Source of the DNA: Natronospirillum operosum
GTDB taxonomy: Bacteria > Pseudomonadota > Gammaproteobacteria > Pseudomonadales > Natronospirillaceae
NCBI RefSeq assembly: GCF_004768465.1
Contig: NZ_SRMF01000001.1
Coordinates: 1,031,893 to 1,095,892, forward strand
Reading direction: 5' to 3'
DNA: 64,000 bases
Positions 1 through 8,880 of the stretch are shown piece by piece. A model generated the notes under the pieces. It had not been told where the DNA came from. It searched no databases and was given only the letters and a program-made list of their open reading frames with translations. The stretch's first letter is position 1, and the number at the start of each line of letters is the position of its first letter. The position numbers were made by a program, and so were the translations under genes.

Positions 1-2
1 TT

Positions 3-230
3 ATGAAGCGACAGAAACGGAACCCAATGGAAAGAGCCTATCAGCGCGGATACCTGGCTGGACTGGAGGGGCGCTCGAAGTCCCGATGTCCCAAGCCCGA
101 TGGCGCTGAACATCAGGAATGGATGAATGGCTGGCGCGAAGGCAGAGAAGATATGTGGAGTGGTTATCAGGGAGCCAGCGCAATCCATAAGGTGAACCGA
201 GTCGTGTACCATCAGATCCATGATGGCTGA
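3..230 (+). CDS. rmf: Ribosome modulation factor
   Basis: Small basic protein of 75 residues. RMF binds 70S ribosomes in stationary phase and drives their dimerisation into inactive 100S particles. The N-terminus (MKRQKRNPMERAYQRGY) and the later GWREGRED stretch follow the E. coli RMF pattern closely. The E. coli protein is about 55 residues, so this one carries a C-terminal tail of roughly 20 residues after the conserved core. The ATG lies at the very edge of the window, so its ribosome binding site and promoter cannot be seen. It converges on pyrD, an rmf-pyrD neighbourhood also known in pseudomonads. Confidence 0.93.
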   Translation: MKRQKRNPMERAYQRGYLAGLEGRSKSRCPKPDGAEHQEWMNGWREGREDMWSGYQGASAIHKVNRVVYHQIHDG

Positions 231-252
231 TTGTTCAGACCCTTGAACCCAA

Positions 253-273
253 GCAGGCCGCTGCGCGGCCTGC
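253..273. terminator. Hairpin between convergent rmf and pyrD
   Basis: Perfect 9-bp inverted repeat GCAGGCCGC / GCGGCCTGC with a 3-nt loop in the 53-bp gap between the rmf and pyrD stop codons. It is placed to act in both directions. There is no clear T tract on either strand, so efficiency as a Rho-independent terminator is uncertain. Confidence 0.55.
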
Positions 274-283
274 CGCAGTACCC

Positions 284-1303
284 CTAGCGAGCCCCCAGAA
301 TGGCCACCTGAGCCTCCCGGATCAGCGCCGGCCCCTGATAGATCAAACCCGAATAGAGCTGCACCAGCTGAGCGCCGGCCTGGACCTTGCGTGCGGCACC
401 TTCGCCCTGGACCACACCACCCACACCGATCACCGGCATGCGGCCCTGCAGATGACCGACCAGATCGGCCAGGGCCCGGGTGCTCAGGTCCAGCAGAGGT
501 GCACCGCTGAGGCCGCCGGCTTCATCGGCATGGGGCTGACCGGCCACCAGGCTGCGTTCCACCGTGGTGTTAGTGGCAATAGCACCATCAACACCACTGT
601 CCAGCAGTGTCTGTGCGACCAGTTCCAGCTCACCGGCGGTCATGTCCGGGGCAATCTTGACCAGCAGTGGCACCCGGCGCTGGTGGCGACCGTCAAGTTG
701 ATCGCGCCGTTCAACCAACCGCCCCAGCAAGCGGGCCATGACCTCGCCAAACTGCAACGAGCGCAGGCCCGGCGTGTTCGGAGAAGACAGATTGACGGTG
801 ATGTAATCGGCATACGGATGCACCGCCTGCAGACAGGCCAGATAGTCGTCAGCCGCCTGCTCCACCGGAGTGTCGATGTTCTTGCCGATATTGACCCCCA
901 CAATGCCCTCGAAAGTGCGGCGCTGCAGATTCTTGACCAGATGGTCGACACCCCTGTTGTTGAACCCCATGCGGTTGATCAGCGCCTCGGCGGCGGGCAG
1001 ACGAAACAGGCGGGGCGCCGGATTACCGGGCTGCGGTCGTGGCGTCACGGTACCCACTTCGACATGGCCGAAGCCCAGCGCCCCCAAGGCGTCAATATAG
1101 TCACCGTTCTTATCCAGACCCGCCGCCAGACCGACTCGATTGGGAAAGGACAGGCCCCACAGGTTGACCGGGTCTGCCGGCACGCGATCCGTGACCAGGC
1201 CGGTCAGGCGCAGTCGATGCAGAGCGCCCAGCCAGTCCAGGGTCTGTTCATGAGCCAGTTCCGCATCCAGACGAAACAGCACGGGGCGCAGCAGTGAATA
1301 CAT
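284..1303 (-). CDS. pyrD: Dihydroorotate dehydrogenase (quinone), class 2
   Basis: FMN enzyme of de novo pyrimidine synthesis; oxidises dihydroorotate to orotate and passes electrons to membrane quinone. 339 residues from the chosen start. The N-terminal membrane-association segment (MYSLLRPVLFRLDAELAHE), the GLAAGLDKNG loop, and the NLSSPNTPGLR motif carrying the catalytic serine near residue 175 mark the class 2 family. A GTG six codons upstream (1321) is in frame. ATG at 1303 was preferred because family members begin at MY and an AAGGA stretch sits 10 nt before it. A good sigma-70 promoter lies at 1360-1388. Confidence 0.96.
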   Translation of the reverse strand: MYSLLRPVLFRLDAELAHEQTLDWLGALHRLRLTGLVTDRVPADPVNLWGLSFPNRVGLAAGLDKNGDYIDALGALGFGHVEVGTVTPRPQPGNPAPRLFRLPAAEALINRMGFNNRGVDHLVKNLQRRTFEGIVGVNIGKNIDTPVEQAADDYLACLQAVHPYADYITVNLSSPNTPGLRSLQFGEVMARLLGRLVERRDQLDGRHQRRVPLLVKIAPDMTAGELELVAQTLLDSGVDGAIATNTTVERSLVAGQPHADEAGGLSGAPLLDLSTRALADLVGHLQGRMPVIGVGGVVQGEGAARKVQAGAQLVQLYSGLIYQGPALIREAQVAILGAR

Positions 1304-1359
1304 GGGCGACCGATCCTTCACTTTCCACCGGCGATGCGGGATGCACCGCCGTGGAGCGC

Positions 1360-1388
1360 ATTATAGTGGCTACAGTGAAGCCCGTCAC
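1360..1388 (-). promoter_or_regulatory. Sigma-70 type promoter of pyrD
   Basis: On the minus strand GTGACG (1383-1388), a 17-nt spacer, and a perfect TATAAT (1360-1365), placing the transcription start near 1353, about 50 nt before the pyrD ATG. Confidence 0.6.
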
Positions 1389-1397
1389 CCGAGGCGG

Positions 1398-4067
1398 TCA
1401 AACAGGCTGCTGCTGCCGCTCCAGCAACGTCTTCAGTTCCGGGATGCAGCTGCCGCAGTTGGTGCCACAGCGCAGGGACTGACCCAGCGCCTGCACCGAC
1501 CGGCAACCCTGCTCGCCGATTGCACTCTGAATCTCGTTGCGCCCCACCTGATAACAACTGCAGACGATGGGCCCGGGATCCGCTACGCCGCCACTGCGCC
1601 CGGCCAGCAGATCCCGTCGATCGGCCGTTTCCAGCTCCGCAGCCAGCAACTGGTCCACCCACTCCGGATTGACTTCCGGCAGCCGGGGCTGCAGCCAGAT
1701 GACCGCGCTCAGGCGACCGTCCAGAAATGCCGCAACCCGTTCCGTCTCGGCATAGGCATCCACAAAGCTCTGGAACTGGGCCGCCGGCCAGCGCTGCTGC
1801 AGCCACTCCCGGCCGGAGAACGCCTCCACCGCTATCTGATAGAGGGTGCCGCCACTCAGGTCACGGCGAATCCAGGCAGGCCAGGGCGGGTCAGCCAGAG
1901 CTTGCGGCAACCAGCAGAAACCCTGACGGCTCGGTGTCCAGGGGCTCACACTGACCACCGCATGCTTGAGCTCCGGCTGACCGGATATTGGGTCCACATG
2001 GCCTGGCACCAGGCTGCTGGCTACGGCCTGACTGGCATATTGACGCGTCCAGTGGATGGGCACGAAAAGCTCGCCGGGGCGCTGGTCGCGGGTACAGTCA
2101 ATGCGGGCACAGAATTCACTCGCAGTCTTCCCGTCAGCGCCCGAAGTGCCACTCCCGCGAATACTGACCCAGTCGCCATCCTGCAATTGCTCACGCGCCG
2201 CATCATCCGGGTGCATGCTGACCCTGGGCTCACTGATGTGGCTGGTCAGGCGGGCCGCGATACCGGTACGGGTCATGGTGTGCCATTGGTCGCGCAGGCG
2301 GCCGGTATTGAGTCGATAGGGTTGCTGCGCGTCCTGGCTCGACTGCGGTGTCCGCGGATGAATGGGTATCAGCCTGGCCCGGCCATTGGGAGTATGGAAC
2401 TGGCCGTCGGCAAAGAACCGGGGCCGCCCCATGGGCCACTGCGCATTGACCGGCCACTGCAAAGGCGTCAGTGCATCGTATTCGGCTGCGGTGATATCGG
2501 CCCAGGCACCCAGATCCAGGTCGCGCTGGCCTTCATTCTCGTAGGCCGTCAGTTGGGCATGCTCGCGGAACACATCCACCGGCTGCCGGTACTGAAAGCG
2601 ATCGCCCCAGCCCATGGCCGCGGCCACCTGCGACATGATCCACCAGTCGTGGCGGGCCTCGCCGGCGGCCGGCACCAGTGCCCGCTGGCGCGAAATACGG
2701 CGTTCGCTGTTGGTCACCGTGCCGTCCTTTTCGCTCCAGCCGGTGGCGGGCAGCCGAATATGAGCCAGATCCAGCGTGTCCGTATGGGCCATGCAGTCCG
2801 AGACAATGACCAGATCACACTGCTGCAGCGCCCGCCGCACCCGGTCGGCCTCAGGCATGCTGACCACCGGATTGGTGGCCATTATCCAGACCGCGCGAAT
2901 CTGCCCCTGCTCGATGTGCTCGAACAGTTCGGTGGCAGTCGCCCCGGGGCCGCTGGCCATACTGGATGCCCCCCAGAAACGCGCCACGCGCTCGACCGCC
3001 GCCGGGTCATCCCACTCCATATGCGCCGCCAGCTGATTGGCCAGCCCGCCCACTTCACGGCCACCCATGGCATTGGGCTGACCGGTAATGGAAAACGGTG
3101 CTGCACCCGGCTTGCCGATACGACCGGTGGCCAGATGCAGGTTGATGATGGCATTGGCCTTGTCGACCCCACTGGTGGACTGGTTGATGCCCATCGAATA
3201 GAAGGTCACGGTGCGCGGCGTTGCCGCCACCCAGCGGAAGAAGGTCTCCACCTGCTCCAGCGTCAGGCCGCACTGTTCGGCTACCGACGCCACCGACGCT
3301 GCGGTGCGGCGAGCCATCGAGAGCGTGGCGGTGAGCCCCTCGGTATGCCGGGTCAGGAAATCCTCGTCCAGATGCCCGTGCTCGGCCAACCAGGCCAGCA
3401 GACCGTTGAACAGTACTGCATCGGTGCCCGGTCGCAGGGGCAGGTGCAGATCGGCACTGCCGGCGGTGGCGGTGCGTCTGGGATCAATGACCACCATGCG
3501 CTTGTCGGGATGTTTCTGCCGTGCCGCCTGCATGCGCTGGAACAGTACCGGATGCGTCCAGGCGGCATTGGAGCCGACCAGAATCAGCAGATCCGCCTGT
3601 TCGAGGTCCTCATAGTTGCCGGGCACCGTATCGGTGCCAAAGGCACGCTTGTAGGCCGACACCGCAGAGGACATGCAGAGGCGCGAATTGGTATCGATAT
3701 TGCCGCTGCCGATAAACCCCTTCATCAGCTTGTTGGCCACATAGTAGTCTTCGGTCAGCAACTGGCCCGATACATAGAAGGCCACGCTGTCCGGCCCGTG
3801 CCGCCGAATGGTGTCCTGCAGGCCCTCGGCAACCGCCTGAATGGCCTGTGGCCAGTCGACCCGCTGCCCCCCCACTTCGGGGTGTAGCAGGCGCGCGGAG
3901 TGATCCAGCGTCTCGTGCAGGGCCGAACCCTTCACGCACAAGCGCCCCCGATTGGCCGGGTGACCGGGGCTGCCGGCCACGGCGATAACGGCATCGTCCT
4001 GCACCGTCGCCTGTACGCCACAGCCGACACCGCAATAGGCACAGGTGGTTTCCTGCTGTCTCTTCAT
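1398..4067 (-). CDS. nasA: Assimilatory nitrate reductase, molybdopterin/[4Fe-4S] catalytic subunit
   Basis: Cytoplasmic nitrate-to-nitrite reductase of 889 residues. The N-terminus holds the [4Fe-4S] cysteine pattern (CAYCGVGCGV, then GRLCVKG), followed by the bis-MGD molybdopterin oxidoreductase and dinucleotide-binding domains. The last ~55 residues (CSCYQVG ... CGTNCGSC) are a BFD-like [2Fe-2S] domain typical of NasA proteins that accept electrons from a separate flavoprotein. No Tat signal is visible, which fits the assimilatory rather than periplasmic enzyme. It is the last gene of the operon and its ATG overlaps the nirD stop by 4 bp. The probable electron donor is the FAD protein at 7083-8324. 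Confidence 0.95.
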   Translation of the reverse strand: MKRQQETTCAYCGVGCGVQATVQDDAVIAVAGSPGHPANRGRLCVKGSALHETLDHSARLLHPEVGGQRVDWPQAIQAVAEGLQDTIRRHGPDSVAFYVSGQLLTEDYYVANKLMKGFIGSGNIDTNSRLCMSSAVSAYKRAFGTDTVPGNYEDLEQADLLILVGSNAAWTHPVLFQRMQAARQKHPDKRMVVIDPRRTATAGSADLHLPLRPGTDAVLFNGLLAWLAEHGHLDEDFLTRHTEGLTATLSMARRTAASVASVAEQCGLTLEQVETFFRWVAATPRTVTFYSMGINQSTSGVDKANAIINLHLATGRIGKPGAAPFSITGQPNAMGGREVGGLANQLAAHMEWDDPAAVERVARFWGASSMASGPGATATELFEHIEQGQIRAVWIMATNPVVSMPEADRVRRALQQCDLVIVSDCMAHTDTLDLAHIRLPATGWSEKDGTVTNSERRISRQRALVPAAGEARHDWWIMSQVAAAMGWGDRFQYRQPVDVFREHAQLTAYENEGQRDLDLGAWADITAAEYDALTPLQWPVNAQWPMGRPRFFADGQFHTPNGRARLIPIHPRTPQSSQDAQQPYRLNTGRLRDQWHTMTRTGIAARLTSHISEPRVSMHPDDAAREQLQDGDWVSIRGSGTSGADGKTASEFCARIDCTRDQRPGELFVPIHWTRQYASQAVASSLVPGHVDPISGQPELKHAVVSVSPWTPSRQGFCWLPQALADPPWPAWIRRDLSGGTLYQIAVEAFSGREWLQQRWPAAQFQSFVDAYAETERVAAFLDGRLSAVIWLQPRLPEVNPEWVDQLLAAELETADRRDLLAGRSGGVADPGPIVCSCYQVGRNEIQSAIGEQGCRSVQALGQSLRCGTNCGSCIPELKTLLERQQQPV

Positions 4068-4477
4068 GCGGCCTGCCGACGGTGACTCCGACCTGTCACC
4101 GGAACTTCAATCTGTACCGCAGAGCCGAGAAACCGGGCCGGGTAGATCTGCAGCCGATGTTCGGATTCCTCGAGACAGCGTCCGTCCAGCAACGAGAAAT
4201 GTTGCTTGTACAGCGGCGTGGCCACGACCGGCTCGCCACCGACATCACCCACTATGCCGCGCGCAATCAGGTGCACGCCGGAGATGGGGCAATAGTTGCT
4301 GACCGCATACAGGGTATCGTACAGCTCCGGCAGCCAGAACACGGCGACCTGCTGGTCTCCGACCAGAGCACCGACACCGCTGCCCGGTATCAGGTCACTG
4401 CGTTTGCCCACGGTCACCCATTCCCGGGCCTGGGCCTTGCCCGCCTGGTGTGCTTCAACTTGCAGAGCTTCTGCCAT
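4064..4477 (-). CDS. nirD: Nitrite reductase (NADH) small subunit
   Basis: 137-residue Rieske-fold subunit that pairs with NirB. The GIVGDVGGEPVVATPLYKQH segment is characteristic. As in other NirD proteins, the usual Rieske Cys-His ligand pairs are not complete, so it probably binds no iron-sulfur cluster. ATG 4477 was chosen over an upstream in-frame ATG (4507) because GGAG lies 8 nt before it and 4507 would encroach on nirB. It sits between nirB (36-bp gap) and nasA (4-bp overlap). Confidence 0.93.
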   Translation of the reverse strand: MAEALQVEAHQAGKAQAREWVTVGKRSDLIPGSGVGALVGDQQVAVFWLPELYDTLYAVSNYCPISGVHLIARGIVGDVGGEPVVATPLYKQHFSLLDGRCLEESEHRLQIYPARFLGSAVQIEVPVTGRSHRRQAA

Positions 4478-4513
4478 GATATGTTCTCCTCTCTGTGCGC
4501 TGGGCATGCGTAT

Positions 4514-7051
4514 TCAGATATCGACCGACGGAATCAGTCGGGCGCGTTCGGTGTCATTGGCGGGCCGGATCTGCCCGCGTTCTTCCACAAACACCACATT
4601 GGGATCGTCCTGATCATTGTTGATCAACTGACGGAAGCGCTTGAGCCGCTCCGGGCTCTCCAGTGTTGTTTTCCACTCGCACTGGTAGTGTTCGATCAGG
4701 CGTGCCATCTGGGCATCCAGATCGGCATTGATACCCAGGGAGTCATGCAGGATGACGTCCTTGACGTAATCCAGACCACCCTCCAGATTCTCCAGCCAGC
4801 GCGCAGTGCGCTGCAGGCGATCGGCGGTGCGGATATAGAACATCAGGAAGCGATCTATGGTGCGAATCAGCGTCTCGGTATCGAGATCGGTGGCGAACAG
4901 GTCGGCATGACGCGGGCGCATGCCGCCATTGCCGGCCACATAGAGGTTCCAGCCCCTTTCGGTGGCGATCACGCCAACATCCTTGCTCTGGGCCTCGGCG
5001 CACTCGCGCGTGCAGCCGCTGACGGCAAACTTGAGCTTGTGCGGTGCCCGCACACCCTTGTAGCGGTTCTCCAGATCGATAGCGAGACGCACGCTGTCCT
5101 GCACACCGTAGCGACACCAGGTGCTGCCGACACAGCTTTTGACCGTGCGTACCGACTTGCCGTAGGCATGGCCGGTCTCGAAACCGGCATCCACCAGACG
5201 CTGCCAGATGGCCGGCAGCTGATTCAGTTTGGCTCCGAACAGATCGATGCGCTGGCCACCGGTGATCTTGGTATACAGGTTGAAGTCGCGCGCCACCTCA
5301 CCCAGCACGATCAGCCGCTCAGGCGTGATCTCGCCACCGGCCACGCGCGGCACCACGGAGAAGGTGCCGTCCTTCTGCATGTTGGCCAGGAAGGTGTCAT
5401 TGGTGTCCTGCAGGCCCACATGCTGATCTTCCAGCACATAGTCGTTCCATACCGAAGCCAGAATGGAGGCCACAGTCGGCTTGCAGATATCGCAGCCCAG
5501 ACCCTGGCCATAGCGTTCCCGCAGGGTCTGAAAATCGCGGATTTCCTCCACCCGGATCAGATGCTCCAGCTCCTGCCGCGAGTAGGCAAAGTGCTCGCAG
5601 ATATCCGTGCTGACCTCCATGCCCAGCGCCGCCATTTCATGGTCAACCACATCCTTGAGCTGGGCAGCACAGCCGCCGCAGCCCGTGGCCGCCCGCGTAG
5701 CCTCTTTCACTTCGCCCAGCGAGGCCTTGCCATCATGAATGCACTGGGTGATGTCGCCCTTGGTGACGTTGTGGCAGGAGCAGATGCTGGCCGTATCCGG
5801 CAGTGCATCAATGCCCAGGGCCGGCGCCCCGCCCTCGCTGACTGGCAGAATCAGGCTTTCCGGGTCGGCCGGCAGGTCCAGACCATTGCTGTAATACTGC
5901 ATCAGGGTGTCGTAGTAGCTGTTGTCCCCGACCAGCATCGCACCCAGCAGACGCCTGCCATCGGCAGAGACTACAAGCTTGCGGTAATGCTGTTTAACTC
6001 CATCAAGATAACGGTATAACTTTGTTCCGCTGGATTGATCGCCATGGGCGTCGCCAATGCTGCCCACGTCCACACCCAGCAATTTCAGTTTGGTGCTCAT
6101 GTCGGCACCGGCAAAGGTCCGTTCGCCTTCGGTCAGGGTGTCCAGCGCCGCCTTGGCCATCTGATAGCCGGGACCAACCAGGCCGAAGATGCTGTTGTTC
6201 CACAGGGCCACCTCGCCAATGGCGAGGATGGACGGGTCACTGGTGCGGCACTGGTCGTCGATGACCACTCCGCCCCGCTCACCCATGTCCAGCCCGGCTT
6301 CGCGCGCCAGTTCATCACGCGGCCGAATACCGGCCGAAAATACAATGAGGTCGGTTTCCAGCACCTTGTCGTCCTGAAAGACCATGCGATGACGGCTGGC
6401 TTCACCATCTTCGATGCGCTGGGTGGCACGACCGGTCAGCACCTGCACGCCCAGCGACTCTATCTTGTCCTGCAGCAGGGCTCCTCCCTCGGCATCAACC
6501 TGCATGGGCATCAGGCGCGGAGCGAATTCGACCACAGCCGTATCCAGATTCAGCCCCTTCAGGGCATTGGCCGCTTCCAGGCCCAGCAGACCGCCGCCAA
6601 CCACCACGCCGGTGGTGGCCTGTTCGGCTTCGGCACGAATCTGATCCAGGTCATCCAGGGTGCGATAGACCAGGCAGCCGGCCCGATCATTGCCGGGAAT
6701 GGGCGGCACAAACGGATAAGACCCGGTGGCCAGCACCAGATGGTCCCAATTCAGCACTTCGCCGTTATCCAGGCTGACTGTTTTTTGTGCCCGATCAATG
6801 GCTGCGGCCCGGGTGCCGAGGCGCAGTTCAAAGCCCCACTCCTGATACTGTACAGCCGTGCCCAAAGCCAGATCCGCAGCCGACTGGCCGCTGAAGTAGT
6901 CGGACAGATGCACCCGGTCATAGGCCAGATGCTGTTCTTCACCCAGCACCGTGACCGCAAAGCGCTCACAGGCAGGTGACGCCGCCAGCTGTTCAAGAAA
7001 GTGGTGGCCCACCATTCCATTGCCGATGACGATGAGTTCAAGCTTTTGCAT
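4514..7051 (-). CDS. nirB: Nitrite reductase (NADH) large subunit
   Basis: 845-residue siroheme enzyme reducing nitrite to ammonium with NADH in the cytoplasm. Order of domains: FAD/NADH disulfide-oxidoreductase fold (residues 1 to about 300, GNGMVG nucleotide loop), NirB C-terminal flavin segment, BFD-like [2Fe-2S] domain (CSCHNV ... GCGGC, about 415-470), ferredoxin-like half domain, then the siroheme/[4Fe-4S] domain with Cys-x5-Cys (CVGSTWC) and Cys-x3-Cys (SGCTREC) near 635-685. The ATG has GAGG just upstream. Second gene of the operon, 31 bp after the FAD oxidoreductase. Confidence 0.96.
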   Translation of the reverse strand: MQKLELIVIGNGMVGHHFLEQLAASPACERFAVTVLGEEQHLAYDRVHLSDYFSGQSAADLALGTAVQYQEWGFELRLGTRAAAIDRAQKTVSLDNGEVLNWDHLVLATGSYPFVPPIPGNDRAGCLVYRTLDDLDQIRAEAEQATTGVVVGGGLLGLEAANALKGLNLDTAVVEFAPRLMPMQVDAEGGALLQDKIESLGVQVLTGRATQRIEDGEASRHRMVFQDDKVLETDLIVFSAGIRPRDELAREAGLDMGERGGVVIDDQCRTSDPSILAIGEVALWNNSIFGLVGPGYQMAKAALDTLTEGERTFAGADMSTKLKLLGVDVGSIGDAHGDQSSGTKLYRYLDGVKQHYRKLVVSADGRRLLGAMLVGDNSYYDTLMQYYSNGLDLPADPESLILPVSEGGAPALGIDALPDTASICSCHNVTKGDITQCIHDGKASLGEVKEATRAATGCGGCAAQLKDVVDHEMAALGMEVSTDICEHFAYSRQELEHLIRVEEIRDFQTLRERYGQGLGCDICKPTVASILASVWNDYVLEDQHVGLQDTNDTFLANMQKDGTFSVVPRVAGGEITPERLIVLGEVARDFNLYTKITGGQRIDLFGAKLNQLPAIWQRLVDAGFETGHAYGKSVRTVKSCVGSTWCRYGVQDSVRLAIDLENRYKGVRAPHKLKFAVSGCTRECAEAQSKDVGVIATERGWNLYVAGNGGMRPRHADLFATDLDTETLIRTIDRFLMFYIRTADRLQRTARWLENLEGGLDYVKDVILHDSLGINADLDAQMARLIEHYQCEWKTTLESPERLKRFRQLINNDQDDPNVVFVEERGQIRPANDTERARLIPSVDI

Positions 7052-7082
7052 GCCAATAGTCCTCTGTCTTGGCAGGCCGGCC

Positions 7083-8324
7083 TCAGGCCGCTACCTGCTC
7101 TGGAATCTCAATTTTCTGTGCCGGCAGCTCGGTGCAGAAGGCGGCCCCGAACACCAGTGTCTGGCGAACAGTGCTGACATCCACCTGGCGCTCGATCAAG
7201 TCCTGATAGAACTGCCCATCGCGCACATCGCCGAACAGCACGGCGCCGACCAGGCGGTTGTTACGCAGGATCAGCTTGCGGTATTCGCGGTGGGCCTCGT
7301 CACGCCAGACAATCAGATCGTTGGGGTCTTCGGCCTCCACCGCGCCAGCGGAAAACACCGGCACGCCACTGACTTTCAACTGGGTTGACACCGCCGAGCC
7401 GGTATAGCTGCCCTGACCGGTCACCAACTGGCGCGCCAGCACCCTGGCCTGCTCGTACAGCGGGGCCACCAGGCCATAGCCGGTGCCTCTGTGTTCGGCG
7501 CACTCGCCCAGCGCGCAGATGGCCGCATCACTGGTCTGCAGCCAGTCATTCACCACCACACCGCGGCCAACCTCAAGGCCGGCATCCCGGGCCAGATCGA
7601 CACGCGGCACTATGCCGATGGCAGGCACCACCACATCGGCGGGCAGACGCTCACCGCTGACCAGATCAACGCGGCAGGCGGCGCCCTCCGGCTCGATAGC
7701 AGCGGCCTCGGTGTTCTTCAGGAAACGCACGCCCCGTTGCGCCAGCGCCTCTTCCAGCCAGTCCCCGGCCTGCCGGTCCAGCTGTCGGTTCATCAGCCAG
7801 CCTTCGCGGTGGACCAGAGTCACCTCGACACCGCGTCCGGCCAGACCAACCGCGGCCTCCAGACCCAGCAAGCCACCACCCAGTACCACCGCGCGCGACC
7901 CCGGCGCCACCGCCAGCAGGCTGCACACATCTTCGACCGTACGGAAGGGGCGTACCTGGGGCAGATCAATGCCCGGCACGTCCGGCAGGCGCGGTGCCGA
8001 GCCGGTAGCCAGAAGCAGACGGTCGTAATGCAGAATGTTGCCATCCGCCAGCGTCACTCGCTTGCGGGGGCGATCAATGGTGACCACCCGACCGTGCAGA
8101 CTCTGGATGTCATGGCGCTCATACCAGTCCGTTGCCACATCCTGCAGACTGTCGATGTCACGCTTTCCGGCCAGTACATCGGACAGACCGATGCGGCTGT
8201 AGCCGGGCAAGGCTTCCTCGCCGATGCAGACCAGTTGAACCTGTTCCGGCCGCAGCGCCACGATCTCACGCAACAGGCGCATCGCTACCATGCCATGACC
8301 GACTATGATCCATCGTTGCCGCAT
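7083..8324 (-). CDS. NAD(P)/FAD oxidoreductase, probable electron donor to nitrate reductase
   Basis: 413-residue pyridine-nucleotide flavoprotein resembling the N-terminal half of NirB: FAD loop VGHGMVA near residue 8, LLLATGSAP, and a second Rossmann loop VLGGGLLGLEAA. In operons of this type such a protein carries electrons from NADH to NasA (NasB/NasC role); this role is inferred from context, not shown by sequence. Of three in-frame starts (8351, 8336, 8324), ATG 8324 was taken because GGGAG lies 5 nt before it. It is the first gene of the operon, and the end of the leader terminator lies only about 25 nt upstream. Confidence 0.85.
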   Translation of the reverse strand: MRQRWIIVGHGMVAMRLLREIVALRPEQVQLVCIGEEALPGYSRIGLSDVLAGKRDIDSLQDVATDWYERHDIQSLHGRVVTIDRPRKRVTLADGNILHYDRLLLATGSAPRLPDVPGIDLPQVRPFRTVEDVCSLLAVAPGSRAVVLGGGLLGLEAAVGLAGRGVEVTLVHREGWLMNRQLDRQAGDWLEEALAQRGVRFLKNTEAAAIEPEGAACRVDLVSGERLPADVVVPAIGIVPRVDLARDAGLEVGRGVVVNDWLQTSDAAICALGECAEHRGTGYGLVAPLYEQARVLARQLVTGQGSYTGSAVSTQLKVSGVPVFSAGAVEAEDPNDLIVWRDEAHREYRKLILRNNRLVGAVLFGDVRDGQFYQDLIERQVDVSTVRQTLVFGAAFCTELPAQKIEIPEQVAA

Positions 8325-8349
8325 ATCCGCTCCCATCAATTGCAAGACC

Positions 8350-8403
8350 AAAAAAAAGCGCCCGACCCATGGGTTCCATTACTGAAACCGATGTGTCGAG
8401 CGC
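8350..8403 (-). terminator. Leader attenuator terminator of the nitrate/nitrite operon
   Basis: On the minus strand GCGCTCGAC (8395-8403) pairs with GTCGGGCGC (8358-8366), nine pairs with one G-U, followed by eight T (8350-8357). The loop can itself form GGTTTC / GGAACC. This is an intrinsic terminator placed about 25 nt before the first start codon, so it must be overcome for the operon to be expressed. Confidence 0.8.
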
Positions 8404-8445
8404 CTTTGCTCGTCAGTTGCCATGCACCCATAAGGCTGTACATGG
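8397..8445 (-). promoter_or_regulatory. ANTAR-type (NasT-like) dual hexaloop antitermination element
   Basis: Two hairpins read on the minus strand. P1 (8428-8445): CCATG-U and U-UATGG arms around hexaloop ACAGCC. P2 (8397-8412): CGAGC / GCTCG around hexaloop AAAGGC. Both loops have A at position 1 and G at position 4, the signature reported for ANTAR-protein RNA targets, and about 15 nt separate the hairpins. The 3' arm of P2 is also the 5' arm of the terminator, so the two structures exclude each other. The regulator itself (nasT/nasS) is not in this window. Confidence 0.7.
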
Positions 8446-8520
8446 CACCTTTGAAATGTCGTCAGCCGGCCGCAGCCCGCTGTGCAGTGCTATTGCACAA
8501 GATTTACTGTACAAGACCTT

Positions 8521-8537
8521 TGCACAAGCTGTGCCAA
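8521..8537 (-). promoter_or_regulatory. Sigma-54 (-24/-12) promoter of the nitrate/nitrite operon
   Basis: Minus strand TTGGCACAGCTTGTGCA matches TGGCAC-N5-TTGCA with correct spacing of the invariant GG (8535/8534) and GC (8523/8522). Start of transcription is expected near 8511, giving a leader of about 187 nt before the ATG at 8324. Confidence 0.75.
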
Positions 8538-8622
8538 GGGTGGGTGACGGGTCATGAGGCGGGAGCTGCGGCTCAGAACAGGGCATTGGAGACCCATCCG
8601 GTCAGCCGCCGACCAGGCCGAC

Positions 8623-8637
8623 GCACCAACAGCGTGC
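8623..8637. promoter_or_regulatory. Probable NtrC enhancer site
   Basis: GCACCAACAGCGTGC, an exact GCAC-N7-GTGC palindrome as in NtrC sites. An overlapping palindrome GTGCA-AGA-TGCAC covers 8634-8646. The sites lie roughly 115-130 bp upstream of the predicted sigma-54 start, a normal enhancer distance, and just past the DUF2835 stop codon. Confidence 0.6.
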
Positions 8638-8655
8638 AAGATGCACCAGAACAAG

Positions 8656-8880
8656 TCAGGCCGAGAGGCGTTCTATCTGCTCGAAGCGGCCATCCTGATA
8701 CCAGATGCGAAAGGCGCCCCTGATACCGTCACGGGTAATGAACGGCTGCAGAATGCGTAACGGGAAGGACACACTGCGACCGTCAGCGGCCACAGTGTAG
8801 ACACTGCGTGCAGAGCCGTCATACAGGCGCTGCAGCTCCTCGGGGGTGATGGCGAAACTGACAATGATGGATTCTTTCAT
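8656..8880 (-). CDS. DUF2835 family protein
   Basis: Predicted 74-residue protein of unknown function. The pattern (EELQRLYDGSARSVYTVAADGR, FPLRILQPFITRDGIRGAF, ending in F-E-Q-I-E-R-L) is that of DUF2835, a small gammaproteobacterial family. An in-frame extension to 9117 is an artefact overlapping the glutamate dehydrogenase gene. ATG 8880 lies 43 bp after the glutamate dehydrogenase stop, so the two are probably co-transcribed. Only a weak Shine-Dalgarno (GGA, 9 nt away) is visible, and it lies inside a strong hairpin that ends exactly at the start codon. Confidence 0.85.
   Translation of the reverse strand: MKESIIVSFAITPEELQRLYDGSARSVYTVAADGRSVSFPLRILQPFITRDGIRGAFRIWYQDGRFEQIERLSA

Noticed and set aside
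1302..3887. Long open frame (over 800 codons) opposite nasA, and similar ones opposite nirB, gdhB and rapA (for example 4082-6019, 9338-11389, 23602-26199)
   Set aside because: They lie entirely antisense to genes with clear family motifs, show no recognisable domains, and are expected where GC-rich third positions suppress stop codons on the other strand.
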